DNA of 64,000 nucleotides from Selaginella moellendorffii (GCF_000143415.4 NW_003314367.1:519464-583463), one strand, 5' to 3'. Positions 42,779-56,162 are shown, numbered from the stretch's first letter. The notes: a model not told the origin generated them from the letters alone. Made by a program: numbers and translations.

Positions 42779-43449
42779 TGTAGCGCATGTAATCATGGGA
42801 TAAAATTTGGATATACTGTCACCATGGATCCTTGGAATCTTGGGGGATAAATGGGGATAAAATAGCTACTAAGGGCTCTCTCATCAAGCAATTGATCCTT
42901 TTCCAGTTGGTTTAAGGGGAGAGAGATAAGGTATGCTATAGTTGGTATCAGAGCAAATGGCACGGGTTCGATTCCCATTGATTAGTGGCTACCTAAAATA
43001 TAATATACCCTTGAGCAAGGTATATTCCTACCCCTAAATTTGAAAATTATACGTATTGGGCATCCATGCGTACATCCTTCCTCTTGTGGAGCATCCCAGA
43101 CGAAGGTATCCACCGTGGGACTGCGGTACGGGTGGATGAGTAGCTGCCTCACATGGAATAGCTAGTCTACGCAATGGAAGGATTGGTAGATTCAGTGCAG
43201 AAATGGAAGTGCTGATTCCCCTTGGCTTAATAGGGGTTGTTAGTCAATAGTCAATGAGGACATTGACATCTCTGAAGGGGGGGTGAATGTAGTGCATATA
43301 ATCATGGGATGAGATTTGGATATACTGTCACTGTGGATCCTTGGAACCTTGGGGGATAAATGGGGATAAAATAGCCACTAAGGGCTCTCTCATGAAGCAA
43401 TTGCCCCTTTTTCAGTTGGTTTAAGGGGAGAAAGATAAGGTGTGTTACA
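42779..43449 (+). mobile_element. TRIM: miniature LTR retrotransposon of about 670 bp
   Basis: Two direct repeats of about 160 bp (42779-42935 and 43290-43449) start TGTAGYGCATRTAATCATGG and end in -TATA or -TACA. After the left repeat comes the primer-binding site TGGTATCAGAGC (42939-42950). Before the right repeat is a polypurine tract GAAGGGGGGGTGAA (43276-43289). The internal part is about 340 bp and non-coding. It lies inside the gag of a Ty3/Gypsy relic: the gag text resumes at about 43452. Such elements move with enzymes supplied by others. A clear target-site duplication was not found. Confidence 0.88.
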
Positions 43450-43451
43450 GT

Positions 43452-43744
43452 TGGCCACCAGATTTGCCTTTCCAGAACCTCAAGGACTCATTCTTAAAGA
43501 AACTCTTCTTGAATTTCCCTTTGCTATATGTTCCCCTTGGTTTGGCCCCTTTGCTAAATGTGGACCCTGACCTCGTTGTTCCCCTTTCACAGGTTATCAT
43601 TGAAATACACCTTGATAGCCGCATCCAATGCTTCCTTGCAGTTGGTCAGGTTCCAACGCATCACCTCACTGCGAGCCCAGGTTTGCAAGCCTGATATGAA
43701 GGCATGGAACGCATCCGTATACCCCATATCCGTGACAAGTATCC
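43452..43744 (-). pseudogene. Gag fragment continuing past the TRIM
   Basis: The minus strand reads AKGAKPRGTYSKGNFKKSF as at 34.2 kb. From 43590 it jumps to an earlier part of gag (NPTNCKEALDAAIKVYF-like), so a deletion or rearrangement lies inside. Confidence 0.65.
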
Positions 43745-44594
43745 TTGAGCACTTCCTTGGGTGGCCTCTTCAGCACCATCTGAGTCCATGCTCACTCCCA
43801 CCCAAGGCTCCTTGGCCCCAATCTCAACCTCAAGTCAGTTTGGAAACACCACTGGATAGTTCCTTCAAGATTGGTTCCTAGACCTTACTATCCCTACTAT
43901 ACTCTTGGAACCCCTTGCAGCCCCCCCCCCTCCCCTAGGAGACACACGCTTTGGGCTTTCACCCTTGACCTGTATTAGTACTCGGACTTGGTCTCAGATT
44001 TGATCTTGGACTCGATCTCGGACCCGACTTCGGACTCGATCTCGAACCCGATTTCGCACTCGACTTCAGACTCGACCTTAGACTCGGTCTTGGACCCGAT
44101 CTTGGATCTCGGACTCTATCTTGAGCTTGGTCTCGAACTTGGTCTCGAAGTCGGCCTCGGATTTGATCCCAGATTCTATCTCAAACTCGGTCTCAGAGTC
44201 AGTCTTGGACGCAATCTCAGACTCGGTCCCATCCGATGAACTCTTTGTCATTTTGGTCATGCTTTCGGGGATTCTTTAGCCTACAATACCTCGAGGAGTT
44301 GGTTCCTTACATCCATCTCAGACTCCATCTCGGGTCCATCTCAGACTCCATCTCGAACTCCATTTTGGACTCCATCTCGGACTCCATTTTGGGTCCTCTT
44401 GTGTCCCTTTTCTAGAGACTCACTTATCGTGCTTGTTCGTTGAGCACTTTATTGGGAGTTCCACTCCCACTCTCAACCTTTCAAGTCAGAGCTTTTGGTT
44501 CAAACGTATTACGCTCGTTTGGCTTTTGCTTCAGCCACTACCACGTGGCACCCTTTCAGCTCAACTTTTAGGCCTAGGGATTTTGTGTCTCACA
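43745..44594 (-). repeat. Partial LTR family 2 joined to a partial LTR family 1
   Basis: 43745-44312 is family 2 (ends TTCCTTACA). 44313-44594 has the family 1 simple repeat and its TGTCTCACA edge. The join suggests recombination between related LTRs. Confidence 0.65.
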
Positions 44595-45045
44595 CAAGGA
44601 TGATAGAGTTTTCTCAAGGTAGCCAAAGCACCAATGAGATACTTCAACAAATGAAAGTCGAAGTAGGGACATGGAAAGTAGATATGGATTTCACCGTGTT
44701 AGACATGGCGGGATTTGACGTAATCTTTGGGATGGATTGGTTCAATCAGTTTGTAGTAGCCCTGCATAGACAAGGGAGGAACCTTGTGGTACTGGCGAAT
44801 GCCCGGGGAGAATGATCCAGGGTGGAGGCCCAGGATCTAAAGGTAGGGCAATGTAAGGCCAAAGACTCTTGTTTAAACCTAGTGTCCACGAGAGGACAAC
44901 TCACTAAAGGAACCAAGGCAACATTCTTATGCTTACTCTTGGTGAAGAGTGATAAAAAGATGGGAATAGAAGAAGTACCTTTAGTGATACAGCGGGTGTT
45001 GGACCAATTCCAGGATACTATACTAGAAGAGCTATTGGCAGGGTT
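44595..45045 (+). pseudogene. Protease-to-RT linker fragment of a Ty3/Gypsy element
   Basis: The plus strand reads VDMDFTVLDMAGFDVIFGMD and [17 protein letters not shown], matching the minus-strand pol at 42.1-42.5 kb. It is inverted relative to it and flanked on both sides by LTR pieces. Confidence 0.75.
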
Positions 45046-45213
45046 GGTCTCAGAAGACTTGGTCTCAGACTCAATTTCAGATCTCAGACTTGGTCTCAAA
45101 GTCAGTCTCAGACTCAATTTTAGGTTTGGCCTCATTTGATGAATTCTTCATCATTCCAATCATGATTTTAGAATCCTTTATCTTACAACAACTTAGGGAG
45201 TTAGTTCCTTACA
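45046..45213 (-). repeat. LTR family 2 fragment
   Basis: A short simple-repeat part and the TTCCTTACA edge, followed by the purine-rich internal end on its right. Confidence 0.6.
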
Positions 45214-46933
45214 ACTCCACTACTTATAGAAGAAGTTTACCATACCCCTCACCTCAACTCATGCTAGTAGATGGTTAGGACTCAAACCCAACCTTTGTAG
45301 AATACATCTACAAATTTGATATCCCCTTGGGGAGTTGGGTATAGCTCTCTACACTTGGTCGACCTAGCTAAACCCATGCTAATTAGCTTACTTTCGGGGT
45401 GCCTTTTGGGTCCCAACAAATGACATTACTCAATTTCGCAAATAGATACTTTAATTGAACTTTGTAGAAGTATGAAAAATTTTACCTTATAAAAATTCCT
45501 CCACTAAATCTCAAGCGTTCGCTATATTCTCCTCCAGTTCCCATGTTATTTCGTAAAGTGAAAATCCTTTCCACTTTACATTAACTCCATCATCTCACAT
45601 CTCTGTCACTTATTATTGCATGGATTGAGGATGGCCTCAACCTCGTATTCCTCCTCTTCTTGGATAACCTCAGGTAAAGGTCTCACTTGGTTTTTGCAAA
45701 GTGGGTCCTTAAAGTATGGCTTGAGTATGTTCACATGGAACACAGGGTGCATCTTCCTTATCTCCCGGAGAAGTCAAAGGTGATAAATTAAGTTATCAAT
45801 TCAAGCCTCAATCTCATAAGGCCCTATAAATCTACTTAAGGAACTCAAGATTAACTCACTTCCAAGAATATATATATTTGAACTTTGGATCAACTTTCGG
45901 TTGATCCCACTTAGTAACCTTAGGTTCTTGGTGTTCACCTTCTCCCCAAGTTGAAACTTTGCGTTTTTTATTTGTGTATTTGGTTTACCTTTGTTGAGCG
46001 CGTTCCAAGGAATCCCTCACTAGATTTCAAATATTAAGCCTATCTGCCAAGAATTCCTCCACTGTAGATAACTCTCTATGATACTTATACATGCCAAGTT
46101 TTACAAGACTTTCATTAGCTTGTGTATTGATGACTTCCAATTAACTCATCCCATACTCGAATGTGGTGAGTTGTTATAGCATAATTAGTCTGATCTCTAG
46201 AGACATTCATCACAAATAAACTATCTATTCACCTTTTCCATTTATCCATCTGTTAAGAAGTGTGATTGCCATCATACTTGACTCAAAACATTTAATACCT
46301 ATATATGGGTGTTAGGATGTGTTGAATTTTAGTTTGGTGCAATACTATCTAGGAGAGTTCTCTAGATGTTACTATTGAAAATCTTATCTCTATCTAAAAT
46401 AATTTCTTTCGGCCTTCTCTGCACTCAAACCACTTATTCAAATAATAAATTCATTTTAGAAAACCAATGCACCACCATAAATATCGCATCAAACTTCACT
46501 TAGAGGGAGTCCCGTAATAAAGTCCATTCTAAAACATTTCTACGGACAATCAAGAATTGGGAGGCTTTGCAACAAGCCCCCACTAGCCTTAGTCATGGCC
46601 CTTACTTACTGACATATTAGATATGTCTTTACATAGCCTTGAACATTTTTAGCCATGTTTGGCTAGTAATACTTTTGCTTGAGTAAGCCTATTGTCTTCC
46701 GCACTCTACTATATCCCGCAAGAAGTCCATCATGACACTCTACTAAGGCTACCTTCCTTAATTCCTCTTGTGGAACATACACCCTTGTTTGTTTATAATA
46801 AATGAGTCCAATGCATTTTAAATAACGCATTTTCTTTTCCTTATGTGGCTCACCTCTCCAGTGAGCATCCCGTGCCTCTTTGTTTTTTTCTCAATACTTC
46901 TTGTGCTACATCATTGTCCTCATACATTGTCTA
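45214..46933 (-). pseudogene. More decayed Ty3/Gypsy pol relic (chromodomain, integrase)
   Basis: The sequence follows 39380-40900 and 48245-49560 closely at DNA level (chromodomain, 45484-45760; integrase C-terminus, 45880-46150; integrase core and zinc region, 46300-46800) but is AT-shifted and has no long frame. It is older than its neighbours or has been deaminated more. Confidence 0.7.
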
Positions 46934-48085
46934 TGTAAGCCAAAAGTTTTTCCTTTCCAATTTGCCAACTTACCTTGTCTATCCGACCAACACTGCCTTG
47001 GCTTTTAGCTAAATTCCCTCGCCAAGGTTTCCTACCTATTGTACCAGCTCCTACTTAGTCCTACTTGGTTTCAGCTACTCATTGCACAAGAAATGAAGCA
47101 TTAGCCATCCATCCACGGATTCCCAAATCTTGCCCAATCCCCCTCCCCGGGTTAAACTGGACTTAAGGTTCGGCTACACTCCCCATAGGCACAAGTAGCC
47201 AGGCACACCAAGCATCCAGGTTCCTAAGATCCCTTGGTACAACAAGACTTGATCATGGGACCCTCTAAATCCCAAGCCTTGGGTGCAACACATGCTTCGG
47301 GACACCGGGGCAAAACACTGTGGCCTAATGGCCCGGTACCTCTACCCCCCTATTTCCATCCCGAAGGAAAGGCCTAAGCCCCTAGGAAGAGCGAGGACCA
47401 ATGAGCCAGAAGGTATTTAAGTGGGGCACCACTTCACATGAGCCGGGAGCACTACAGTCAATTTCCCTTCCAAGAGTGGGAGCTGCTCTTGAGCACTTCC
47501 TTGGGTGGCCCCTCCGGCACCACCCAAGTCCATGCTCACTCCCACCCAAGGCCCCTCGATCATAGTCTTAACCTCAAGTCAGTTTGAAAGCACCACTAGA
47601 GAGTTCCTTCAAGACTGGTTCTTGGACCTCACTATCCCTACTATACTTTTGGAACCCCCTATAGCCCCCTCGCCCCCCCCCCCCTGAGAGACACACGCTT
47701 TGGGCTTTGACCCCTCGACCTGTATTAGTACTCGGACTTGGTCTCGGACTCGATCTTGGACTCGATCTCGGACCCGACTTCGGACTCAGTCTCGGACTCG
47801 ATCTCGGACTTGACCTTGGACTCGATCTCAGACTCAACCTCCGACTTGGTCTCAGACCCGATCTTGGATCTTAGACTCTATCTTGAACTTGGTCTCAAAC
47901 TCGGTCTCGAACTCGATCTCGGAGTTGGCCTCAGACTCGATCCCGAACTCTATCTTGAACTCGATCTCAAAGTCAGTCTTGGACTCAATCTCAAACTCGG
48001 TCCCATCTGATGAACTCTTTATCATTTCGGTCGTGCTTTCGGGGATCCTTTAGCTTATGACACCTTGGGGAGTTGGTTCCTTACA
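46934..48085 (-). repeat. LTR family 2 copy (1,152 bp), 3' LTR
   Basis: In its own sense TGTAAGGAACC (48085) to GGCTTACA (46934). The purine-rich internal end GGTGGTGGAGT lies on its right. No PBS on its left, where another element's integrase begins. Confidence 0.78.
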
Positions 48086-49925
48086 ACTCCACCACCTATA
48101 GAAGAAGTTTGATGCCCACATCGAACGTCTCTTTTTAATCCTACGACTTGTTGACCATGTCTCCAGGGCATCCCCCCACCTAGCGGTGTGCCTAAGTTAG
48201 CCTCCCTGGCCAAAAGCCCATGACAACAGAATATAGGTGTCCTTATACCCCTCACGTCACCACACCCTTGGTCTCACTTTGTCCTTGTGAAGCAAATCTT
48301 CAAAGTATGGCTTGAGTAAGTTCACGTGGAACACTGGGTGCATCTTTCCCATCTCTCGAGGAAGTTAGAGGCGGTAAGCACTTTACCGATTCGTGCCTCA
48401 ATCTCGTAAGGCCCCGCAAACGTGCTTAAGGAACTCAAGATCAGTTCATTTCCAGGAATACATGCATTTTTACCTTTGGGTCAACTTCTGGCTAATCCCA
48501 CTTGGTAGCCTTAGCTTTTTGGTGTTCAGCCACACCTTCTCCCTAAGTTGGAACTCTATGTCCGAGCGCTTCTGGTTCGCATACTTGGTTTGCTTTTGTT
48601 GAGCCCGTTCCAAGGAATCCCTCACGAGATTCCGAATGTTGAGTCTTTCCGTCGTGAATGCCTCCACTACAGGTAGCTCACCCATTGATGACTTCCCATG
48701 GACTCACCCTGATACTCGAGTGTGGTGAGTTCTTATAGCACATTTCCGCAAGTCCGAAATGACTTACCCAATTGGTCTAATCTCCCGAGAAATAGCATCG
48801 CAAATAATCCTCCAGCTGCCTATTCACGCTTTCCGTTTGTTCGTCTGTCAAGAAGTGTTAGTGCCATCATACTTGACTTAATACCCAATACCTGTCTGTG
48901 GGTGATAGACTGTGCTGAATTTTAACTTGGTGTGATACTGGTCTAGGAGAGTTCTCCAAAACCTACTGGTGAAGATCTTATCTTGATCTGAGATAATCTT
49001 TTCTGGCCTTCCCCGCACTCGAACCACTTGTTCAAAGAACAGCTTCACCACACCTTTTGCATGCATTTCCGTTGTGGTGGGTATGAGATGTGCCATCTTC
49101 GAAAATCAGTCCACCACGAATATCGCATCAAACCCCTTACTTGGGGGGAGTCTTGTGATGAAGTCCATCCTAAGACATTTAAATGGGTGATCTGGAATTG
49201 GGATGCTTTGTAATAAGCCCCCACTAGCTTTAGTACCGGTTTTGACCTGCTGACATGTTGGACATGTTTTTACATAATTTTGGACGTCTTTAGCCATATT
49301 TGGCCAGTGATACTTCCTCTTGAGTAAACCCATCATCTTGGGCACTCCGCTGTGTCCCGCAAGAGGTCTGTCATGACACTCTTCTAAGGCTACCTTCCTT
49401 AGTTCCCCTTCTGAAACATACACCCTCGTTTGTTTATAATAGATGAGTCCATTGCATTCCGCATAACCTGTTTTCTCTTCTGTTGAAAACTCACCTCTCT
49501 GGTGAGCTTCTCACGCCTCTTGGTTCCTCAGCAAAACTTCTTGTGCTAGACCATCACTCTCATACGCTGTCTGCACATCGTCCCAAAACGTTGTTTTCAC
49601 ACTAGATATCACCAACTTCAAATTTGCTTTTCAACTTAGAGCATCTGCCACGATGCTGCTCTTCCTAGGTTTATACATAATCTCACAATCAAACTCAACC
49701 AAAGTGTTGGCCCACCGACCTTGTTTCCCTCTTAGGTCGGGTTGTGACAAGAAGTGTTTCATTGCCATATTATCTGTGTAAGATTTGAAGTGCCTCCCAA
49801 GGTAGTGTCACCACTCATTGAGTGCCTTGACCACCACAAATAATTCCTTCTGCTGGGCAAACCACTTTTGTTAAGCTTTGTTCAACTTCTTCGAGAAGAA
49901 TGCCACTGGATGGTTGTCTTGCTTC
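48086..49925 (-). pseudogene. Ty3/Gypsy RNase H-integrase relic lacking the chromodomain
   Basis: The minus strand has the end of RNase H (49680-49925), then the integrase zinc domain: HDRPLAGHSGVPKMMGLLKR and VKTCPTCQQVK form the HHCC site. The core has MDFITRLPPSKGFDAIFVVD, GRPEKIISDQDKIFTSRFWR and STVYHPQTG. The C-terminus has RLNIRNLVRDSLERAQQKQT. The text then reaches HPVFHVNLLKPYFED and jumps to 3' non-coding sequence at about 48270, so the chromodomain is deleted. The RNase H is cut at 49925 where an LTR begins. It supplies the integrase zinc domain missing in the 40-kb copy. Confidence 0.82.
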
Positions 49926-50928
49926 AATTGAAACCAATTGTGGTGCTCTTGGCTCATGTGGAGTGGTGCCCCACTTGAGTACCATATGGCTCATTGGTCC
50001 TAACTCCTTCCTAGGGGCTTGGGCCTTCCCTTTGGGATGGAAATGGGGGAGTAAGGGTACTTATACCAGGCTGTTAGGCCATAGTATTTCCCGTTGGGGT
50101 CACAGTAAAAGATGCACCCAAGGCTTGAGATTTAGAGGGTCCTATGATCAAGTCTTATTGTACCTAGGGAAGTTAGAAATCTAGAGACTTGGTTGCTTGG
50201 CTGCTTATGCTTGCAGAAAGTGTAGCCAAACCTTAAGTCTAATTTAGCTTAGAAAGGTGGATTGAGAGAGAATTAAGGAATATGTAGATAGATGGCTAAC
50301 ACCCTATTGTTTGTGTAGTGAGTAGCTGAAACAAAGTAAGACCAAGTAAGAGTTATTACAATATATATGAACCTTAGCAAGGGAACTTAACTAAAGCCAA
50401 AGCAGAGTCAAACCTGAGACCTTTTTAATACCATATATAAGCTTCTGGATTTGGACTTCTCAAAAGGTCACCTAACTTAGTACTATTCAAACCTAAGAAT
50501 ACTTAACCTCAAATATTTCAAAACTCTTAACCGATTGGAAAAGAGGGTTCACTCTTGTTCATAGGCCCTTTCCTTCTATATTTAAACCCTTGTGGATCAT
50601 CTCTTGAGTTGTTCCATTTAGTTGTTTACAATCCATCACGCTTCCTTACAAGTTTATGCCCTTGTAAATGGAAGTTAAGAGTAGCAACTCTCTCTCGACC
50701 ATAGCTCTCTTGATACCCTACCCCTCGAGTTGAGCCCAACTAAAGGAAAACTAGACATGCTAGATATTAATCTCAACATATGGTGTGATTCCCCTAGCCA
50801 ATCAACAAAGTCAAACTCGAGACCCCTTTGATATCAAATATAAGCTTTTAAAATTAAACTTCCCAAAAAGTCACCTAACCCAATACTATTCAAACCCAAG
50901 GATGCTTAATCCCAACGATCCCAAGACC
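49926..50928 (+). repeat. LTR family 2 fragment (plus) and LTR family 3 fragments
   Basis: 49926-50400 matches the right part of the family 2 LTR at 33590-34080 in plus orientation. 50400-50928 holds two family 3 pieces. The part 50249-50928 is almost identical to 56164-56845. Confidence 0.65.
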
Positions 50929-53900
50929 TACATGCTACACCTTGCATTGCACATATTGTGCAACTCCACTTCCTCATCCTAGGAAGTTCTCCACTTGAGG
51001 GCACCATCATCCTCTGTTTGATTTCATGCCACCTTTGGGCACTGAGTTCCAGTTATCATATTTTGGTGCTAGGGCTGTCCACGGCCCTATCTTTTGGCTA
51101 CTTTGCCGCTCCCTCACTTAGAGCTTTTACTTCGCCAAATTGGAGCACTTAGGAATCCATCCTTGGAAGTCCACTTCCTTTCCCACAAACCGTTAGCATC
51201 AAACACATTAGTGTTCCTTGGTTAACTTTGCCATTTGGATCCCTTCCATTAAATTCCATGGCCCAAACTTGGCCACTAGTCCTTTGCTCCTACCCTTGAT
51301 TGTTTGCACCCAGCAACGTAGGATTGCTACCTCCATTTTCGAGGTATCCCTTCGGTTCCATAGCAAATACTCTTCTTTGCCAAGTCCGGAGGATGTTCAC
51401 CCCTAGTACGTCTCTTTAGCATCTTCTGCTGTGGGCTCTATCCACGGCCCAACTTTGTGACTCTCCCATGGGTCTCTTATAGAGACTACTTTCCTTGGAC
51501 TCACTATGCCATCACACGGACACAGCCTATTTCCCTTAGGTGCTCTTCCCACTTGGCCACCTTGACCAAGCCACACCATCTTAAATAGTTCAAATCAACA
51601 TTTTGAACCAGGAACTTCATTCCTTAGCCAACCAAGGACCTTGTCCTTATTTTGGCTATAAGATCACATAGTGATCTCACCTTGGCACCCTAACAGAGTT
51701 GCCAAGAGGTACTTGGTCTTCTAGACCTTCAAGTTGTTGACCATTACCCCGGGGGCATCCCCCACACTTGGCGGTGCACCCAAGCCAGCCCTTACGGCCA
51801 AGGGTCCATAGCAACTGAGATTAGGTGTCCCCATCTCACTCACCACGTCCTTGGTGCCACTTGCACCAAAGCGTTCAAGTTAGATATGCTGAGCTTTCAC
51901 ACTAAGCAATCTAACCGTGCATCACGACTCCGAGGCATCCCTTGCTTGGCGGTGTGCCCAAACCAGTCTCCCCACTGAGAGTCCATGACCACCGAAATAT
52001 GAGTGTCCTCATATTCCAAACCATCACCACGCCCTAGTGATTTGGGACTCGAACCCAAGCACTAGAGGGTCGGGACTCGAACCCAACCTCCGTATATGCA
52101 TCTACGGATGGCATCACACAAGATGCCTGGCGTGACTCCCCACGCCGGTGCACCAACTTATATTTAAAGCGCGCTACAGATCACAACTTAGGAACCTAGT
52201 TCCCCCGCATTGCCAAGTCCTCTCACTTGACAAGTTTGTGATCATACATGGACTCCTCCATGCTTGGCCCCATGGCCCACCCTTTTTGAAGTTATCACCT
52301 TCAACTAGGGTATTTGTTCCCCTGACTTGCCAATCTCGCTTGGCAAGTCCTCAGACCACTGTAATATGGTTCTTGCACAAGCGTGAAAGTCCTTGACCAT
52401 TGACTTTCATTCAAAGCCCTCTCTTTGAACACTCGGGAACTACTTCCCTAACCTTGACAGCCTTGCCTCATGGCAAGCTTCAAGACCACGCTTCTGCTGC
52501 GCCACTCTGATTTCGCGCGTTCTATGAATCATTTACACTTTGGCCTTTCTAGGTACTAAGCTACCTAGAATCGTCTTCGGGAACCTTGAAGGAACTCTGT
52601 CCCTTAGCTTGCTAAGGCCTCCCTTTTTGCAAGCTTTCCAATTGCCACATAGTCTAACATGGACAATTCCATATTTTAGACTCTCCATGGCATCACGGTT
52701 GCTAGCGGCAACACCCTCGAGCCCCCACTTGATTCTCCACTCCCAGCTGGCATAACCAACCTTGGTTAGGCCCTTCGATTCCTATGGTTCGGTTCCATCC
52801 CCTTACTTCTTGCTTTTGGCTTCACACCTTTCCTTCGGTCATTCTCCTCCAGACCAGGAGGATAGCTTTGCACTTTCTATCATGCCTTAGCAAGTATCCA
52901 TAGGGATGAACCTACCCAATAGCCCAGGGAGTGGTTCCTCAATCTGGGTATGCTCACCTTATAATCCCACACACTGGGATTACATTGTTGCTTATGGGCC
53001 TTTACATGCCCATCACTAGCCTTGCCAAAATTCCATTTTTGGCTTTGTCCAACTCGGGTAGACAGTCCTCTCCTGTCTCCGCAACCTTGGACATTTGGAT
53101 AGCACCTTCTATCCATCATTCGCTAGGGACTTAGTCCCTTGGGCTTTATCCATTGCCCTCACGACATCAAACACCACCTTCTGGTGTTCTAGAGTGTTCG
53201 GGTGTCCCAATGATGGCTTTCTTGACAATGAGTATTTCCTTTTATGACATTGACTTACTATATCGCAACACAAGCAACTTATCCCCCATAAGGGTATATC
53301 CGACTTCCCTATGCTATTAAGAAGTCTTGGGTAGCTACCTTCTACCCGTTTAACCAGTTATTTTGCACCTCTTGCTTAGTTGCCTCATAGTTGTCAAGTC
53401 CTACAACTCATTGTTTGGTGCTTTCACACCTCCATCATTATCTGGGTCACCACACTCCAATTGCATGCTTTGCAGCTTAAGCTATGCCATTCCCATTTCC
53501 ATTGGGATTCCTTTGGCAAGGGGTTCTCATGAACCCACCAACATAGCCTCAAGGTATCACACCTTGGCACATTTGGTGTCTCCACACCATCGGCTCCACG
53601 AGCCTTCCTCTATGACATTTCTTCTTTGTGTCTAAGTCTTTGCCAAGACCAATACCGCTCTTTCTCATGCCAACCATTTGTTAGCACTGCACCATAGAGG
53701 TCACACACAACTTTGTGTCAAAGTTGTTTTCTTTTTTGGGAACACCTTTCCCATGACTTTAGCATGGCACATTTTGCCATCGATGAAATACCCTCTGTTC
53801 TCATCCTTGGATCCTATGATCCCCCCCCATCCTTCGTGGGGTATAACATACCTCAGTCTAAATGCTTCAATCAGTCCCTTTTAGAACCATTCCTTGACTC

Positions 53901-54613
53901 TACTTGAGTCATCCAGCAGTTTTGGACTTGGTTAATCCACAGACCCGTAAGGTCCCACTTGTGAGGCACTAGCTCACTGGAATACACTTCCTGCATTCCT
54001 ACTCAGAAGGACTATTTTCACAAATGTTACTCTGACACTTGTTTTTGTTCTCTAGGGCAACCTCTGCCCCTTAGGACTACTTGTCCATGTGATGAGAATA
54101 CCATCTCATCTCTAGGTACACCCCCCAACTCCTTGGGTTGTTCCAGCATTTATTAAAGGTAGCCCCGGCTACCATTTCAAGGACTTGAGTCCTCTTCCAT
54201 ATTTGACCTCCCACGGTCATTACCTCTGGTCTCACATTCATGAGCACCAACCTCAACTATATGAGGATAATCTTGTGACTCCTTTATTATTTTGGAGTCT
54301 ACATCTTTCCCGTGATCCCAACTATAGTTATTTATCACAACTACGTTAGCCCGTTTGCTGCGTCAAACGCTCATTTGGATCACATCCTCAACTCTTTGAG
54401 GAGACCTTATACTGTTCCCAAGATCCCAAAGTCGTTCCATTATTGGCCCTTTTCTATCCACCACATTGTGCCCAAGTTCACACATGAACTTGAGTGGAGA
54501 GCCATGTCCTCTCGACATGCTACTCCTCAAGGATAGGCCCACTCCTAGGACCTTTCGATGCCAACATTAATGGTGATATACTTGAGCACCAATAAAAGTC
54601 GGACTAAGGAACA
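50929..54613 (-). other. Long non-coding internal region of a minus-strand LTR element
   Basis: About 3.7 kb with no coding domain, related to 36272-37360 at its left end and to 56950-58619 plus 60338-60590 at its right end. Conservation across copies suggests a large retrotransposon derivative (LARD)-like internal region. It starts on the right at the PBS. Confidence 0.6.
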
Positions 54614-54625
54614 GCTCCGATACCA
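54614..54625 (-). other. Primer-binding site next to LTR family 1
   Basis: The minus strand TGGTATCGGAGC follows the LTR end TTACA after three bases (ATT); complementary to the 3' end of initiator tRNA-Met with one mismatch. Confidence 0.8.
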
Positions 54626-54628
54626 AAT

Positions 54629-56162
54629 TGTAAGCAACTAATTTTTCCATTCTACTTTAGTCACTTAACTACACCTCCGACCACTTGGAGGAGTCTCATT
54701 CACAACCTCCATAAGTCCAACTCAGGACTTAGGGCTTGCTAGCCCCGAGAATGGCATCCATGCCACTCAACCTTAGCACTTGGTCCAAGTGCTCCACTTG
54801 TCCGATCCCATGATCGACACCCCAAGGTACTACCGACGTATCAGCCCGTTACGCTAAGGCCATGCCCATTTACCTTGGTCACACTGGTGGTCCAACACCA
54901 CCTGCATTCCAATCCCGTCTCTCAAAGACGGGGTCATCTGTCCATGAGTGATCATCCCAGATCCACTCCTTAACATCCTTAGGATGCCTACAGACATGGG
55001 GAATAGCCTTCCCCAATATCTCTGTTCCGGTCCCCACCAAGTCCCTTTCTGTCCTTGGCTGTGTTCGCCAACACTGCCACTGGTTCAAGGCCCACCGGCC
55101 CGACCACTAAGTCCCACTATCCTCTTGGACTTCCTCACTGTGCGACTGTGTCCTTGGCCACCACACCAGAGGGCTACCCCTCTTCCTTTCCACAGTCTGG
55201 GACTTTGGGACACCATTTCGGAACACCGTGGCCTTACGCAAGCCTCATAGGTACTCTCCCCACCTTTCGCCTTTAGGTGCTCTAGCCATGGGCTTAGAGC
55301 GAGGTTCCATTGAGCCACGACAGGTATCCAAGTAGGTAGTGCCACCCACACTTGGACTGGGAGCATCGGCCAGTCGATCTCCCGGGGGAACTAGAGCCGG
55401 CTCTTGAACACTTCACCAAGCTACCCCGCTGGTCGGCTTGTGTTCACTCTAGTCTTGGACTTCCCAGTGGGCAGCTCATCACCCAACACTGGGTCCGGCC
55501 TTCCTGGGCCAAACTAGCCTTTCCTGGCCAAACTGGCTCCATTGCAGTCCTCCCCCTACTATACTTTTGGAGCTCACCAAACCCCCCAGGGTCTGGGAGA
55601 CAAACGCTTTGGGCTTTCACCCTCTCAGACTCAAACTCAAACTTGGACTCGGACTCGGGCTTGGTCTCGGCCTCGGCCCCGGTCTCGGTCTCGGTCCCGA
55701 TCTCGGTCTCGGTCTCGGTTCCGGTCTCGGTCTCGACCTCAGACTCCATCTTGGGTCCATCTCGGGTCCATCTCGGACTCCACCTCGGACTCCATCTCGG
55801 GTCCATCTTGGACTCCATCTCGGACTCCACCTCGGACTCCACCTCGGGTCCATCTCGGACTCCACCTCGGACTCCACCTCGGGTCCATCTCGGACTCCAC
55901 TTCGGACCCGAACTCGGGTCCATCTCGGACACTTCCACGTGTCATGTGTTGGTCCATTTTGGGTCCCTTTTTGGAGCCTCGCTTGTTGCTTGCTTCGTGC
56001 TTGTTCCTTGAGCACTTTGTTGGGAGTTCCACTCCCGCTCTCAACCTTTCGAGTCAGAGCTTTTAGTCCAAATGTGTTACGCTCGTTTGGTTTTCACTTC
56101 GGCCACCACCACATGGCACCCTTCCGGCTCCACTTTGGGGCCTAGGGATTTTGTGTCTCACA
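54629..56162 (-). repeat. LTR family 1 copy (1,534 bp), 5' LTR
   Basis: In its own sense TGTGAGACACAAAATCCC (56162) to TTGCTTACA (54629), directly followed by the PBS. The simple repeat tract is at 55620-55935. Confidence 0.85.

Noticed and set aside
42937-42980. Functional tRNA gene
   Set aside because: A primer-binding site and a B-box-like motif are present, but no cloverleaf or acceptor stem can be formed.
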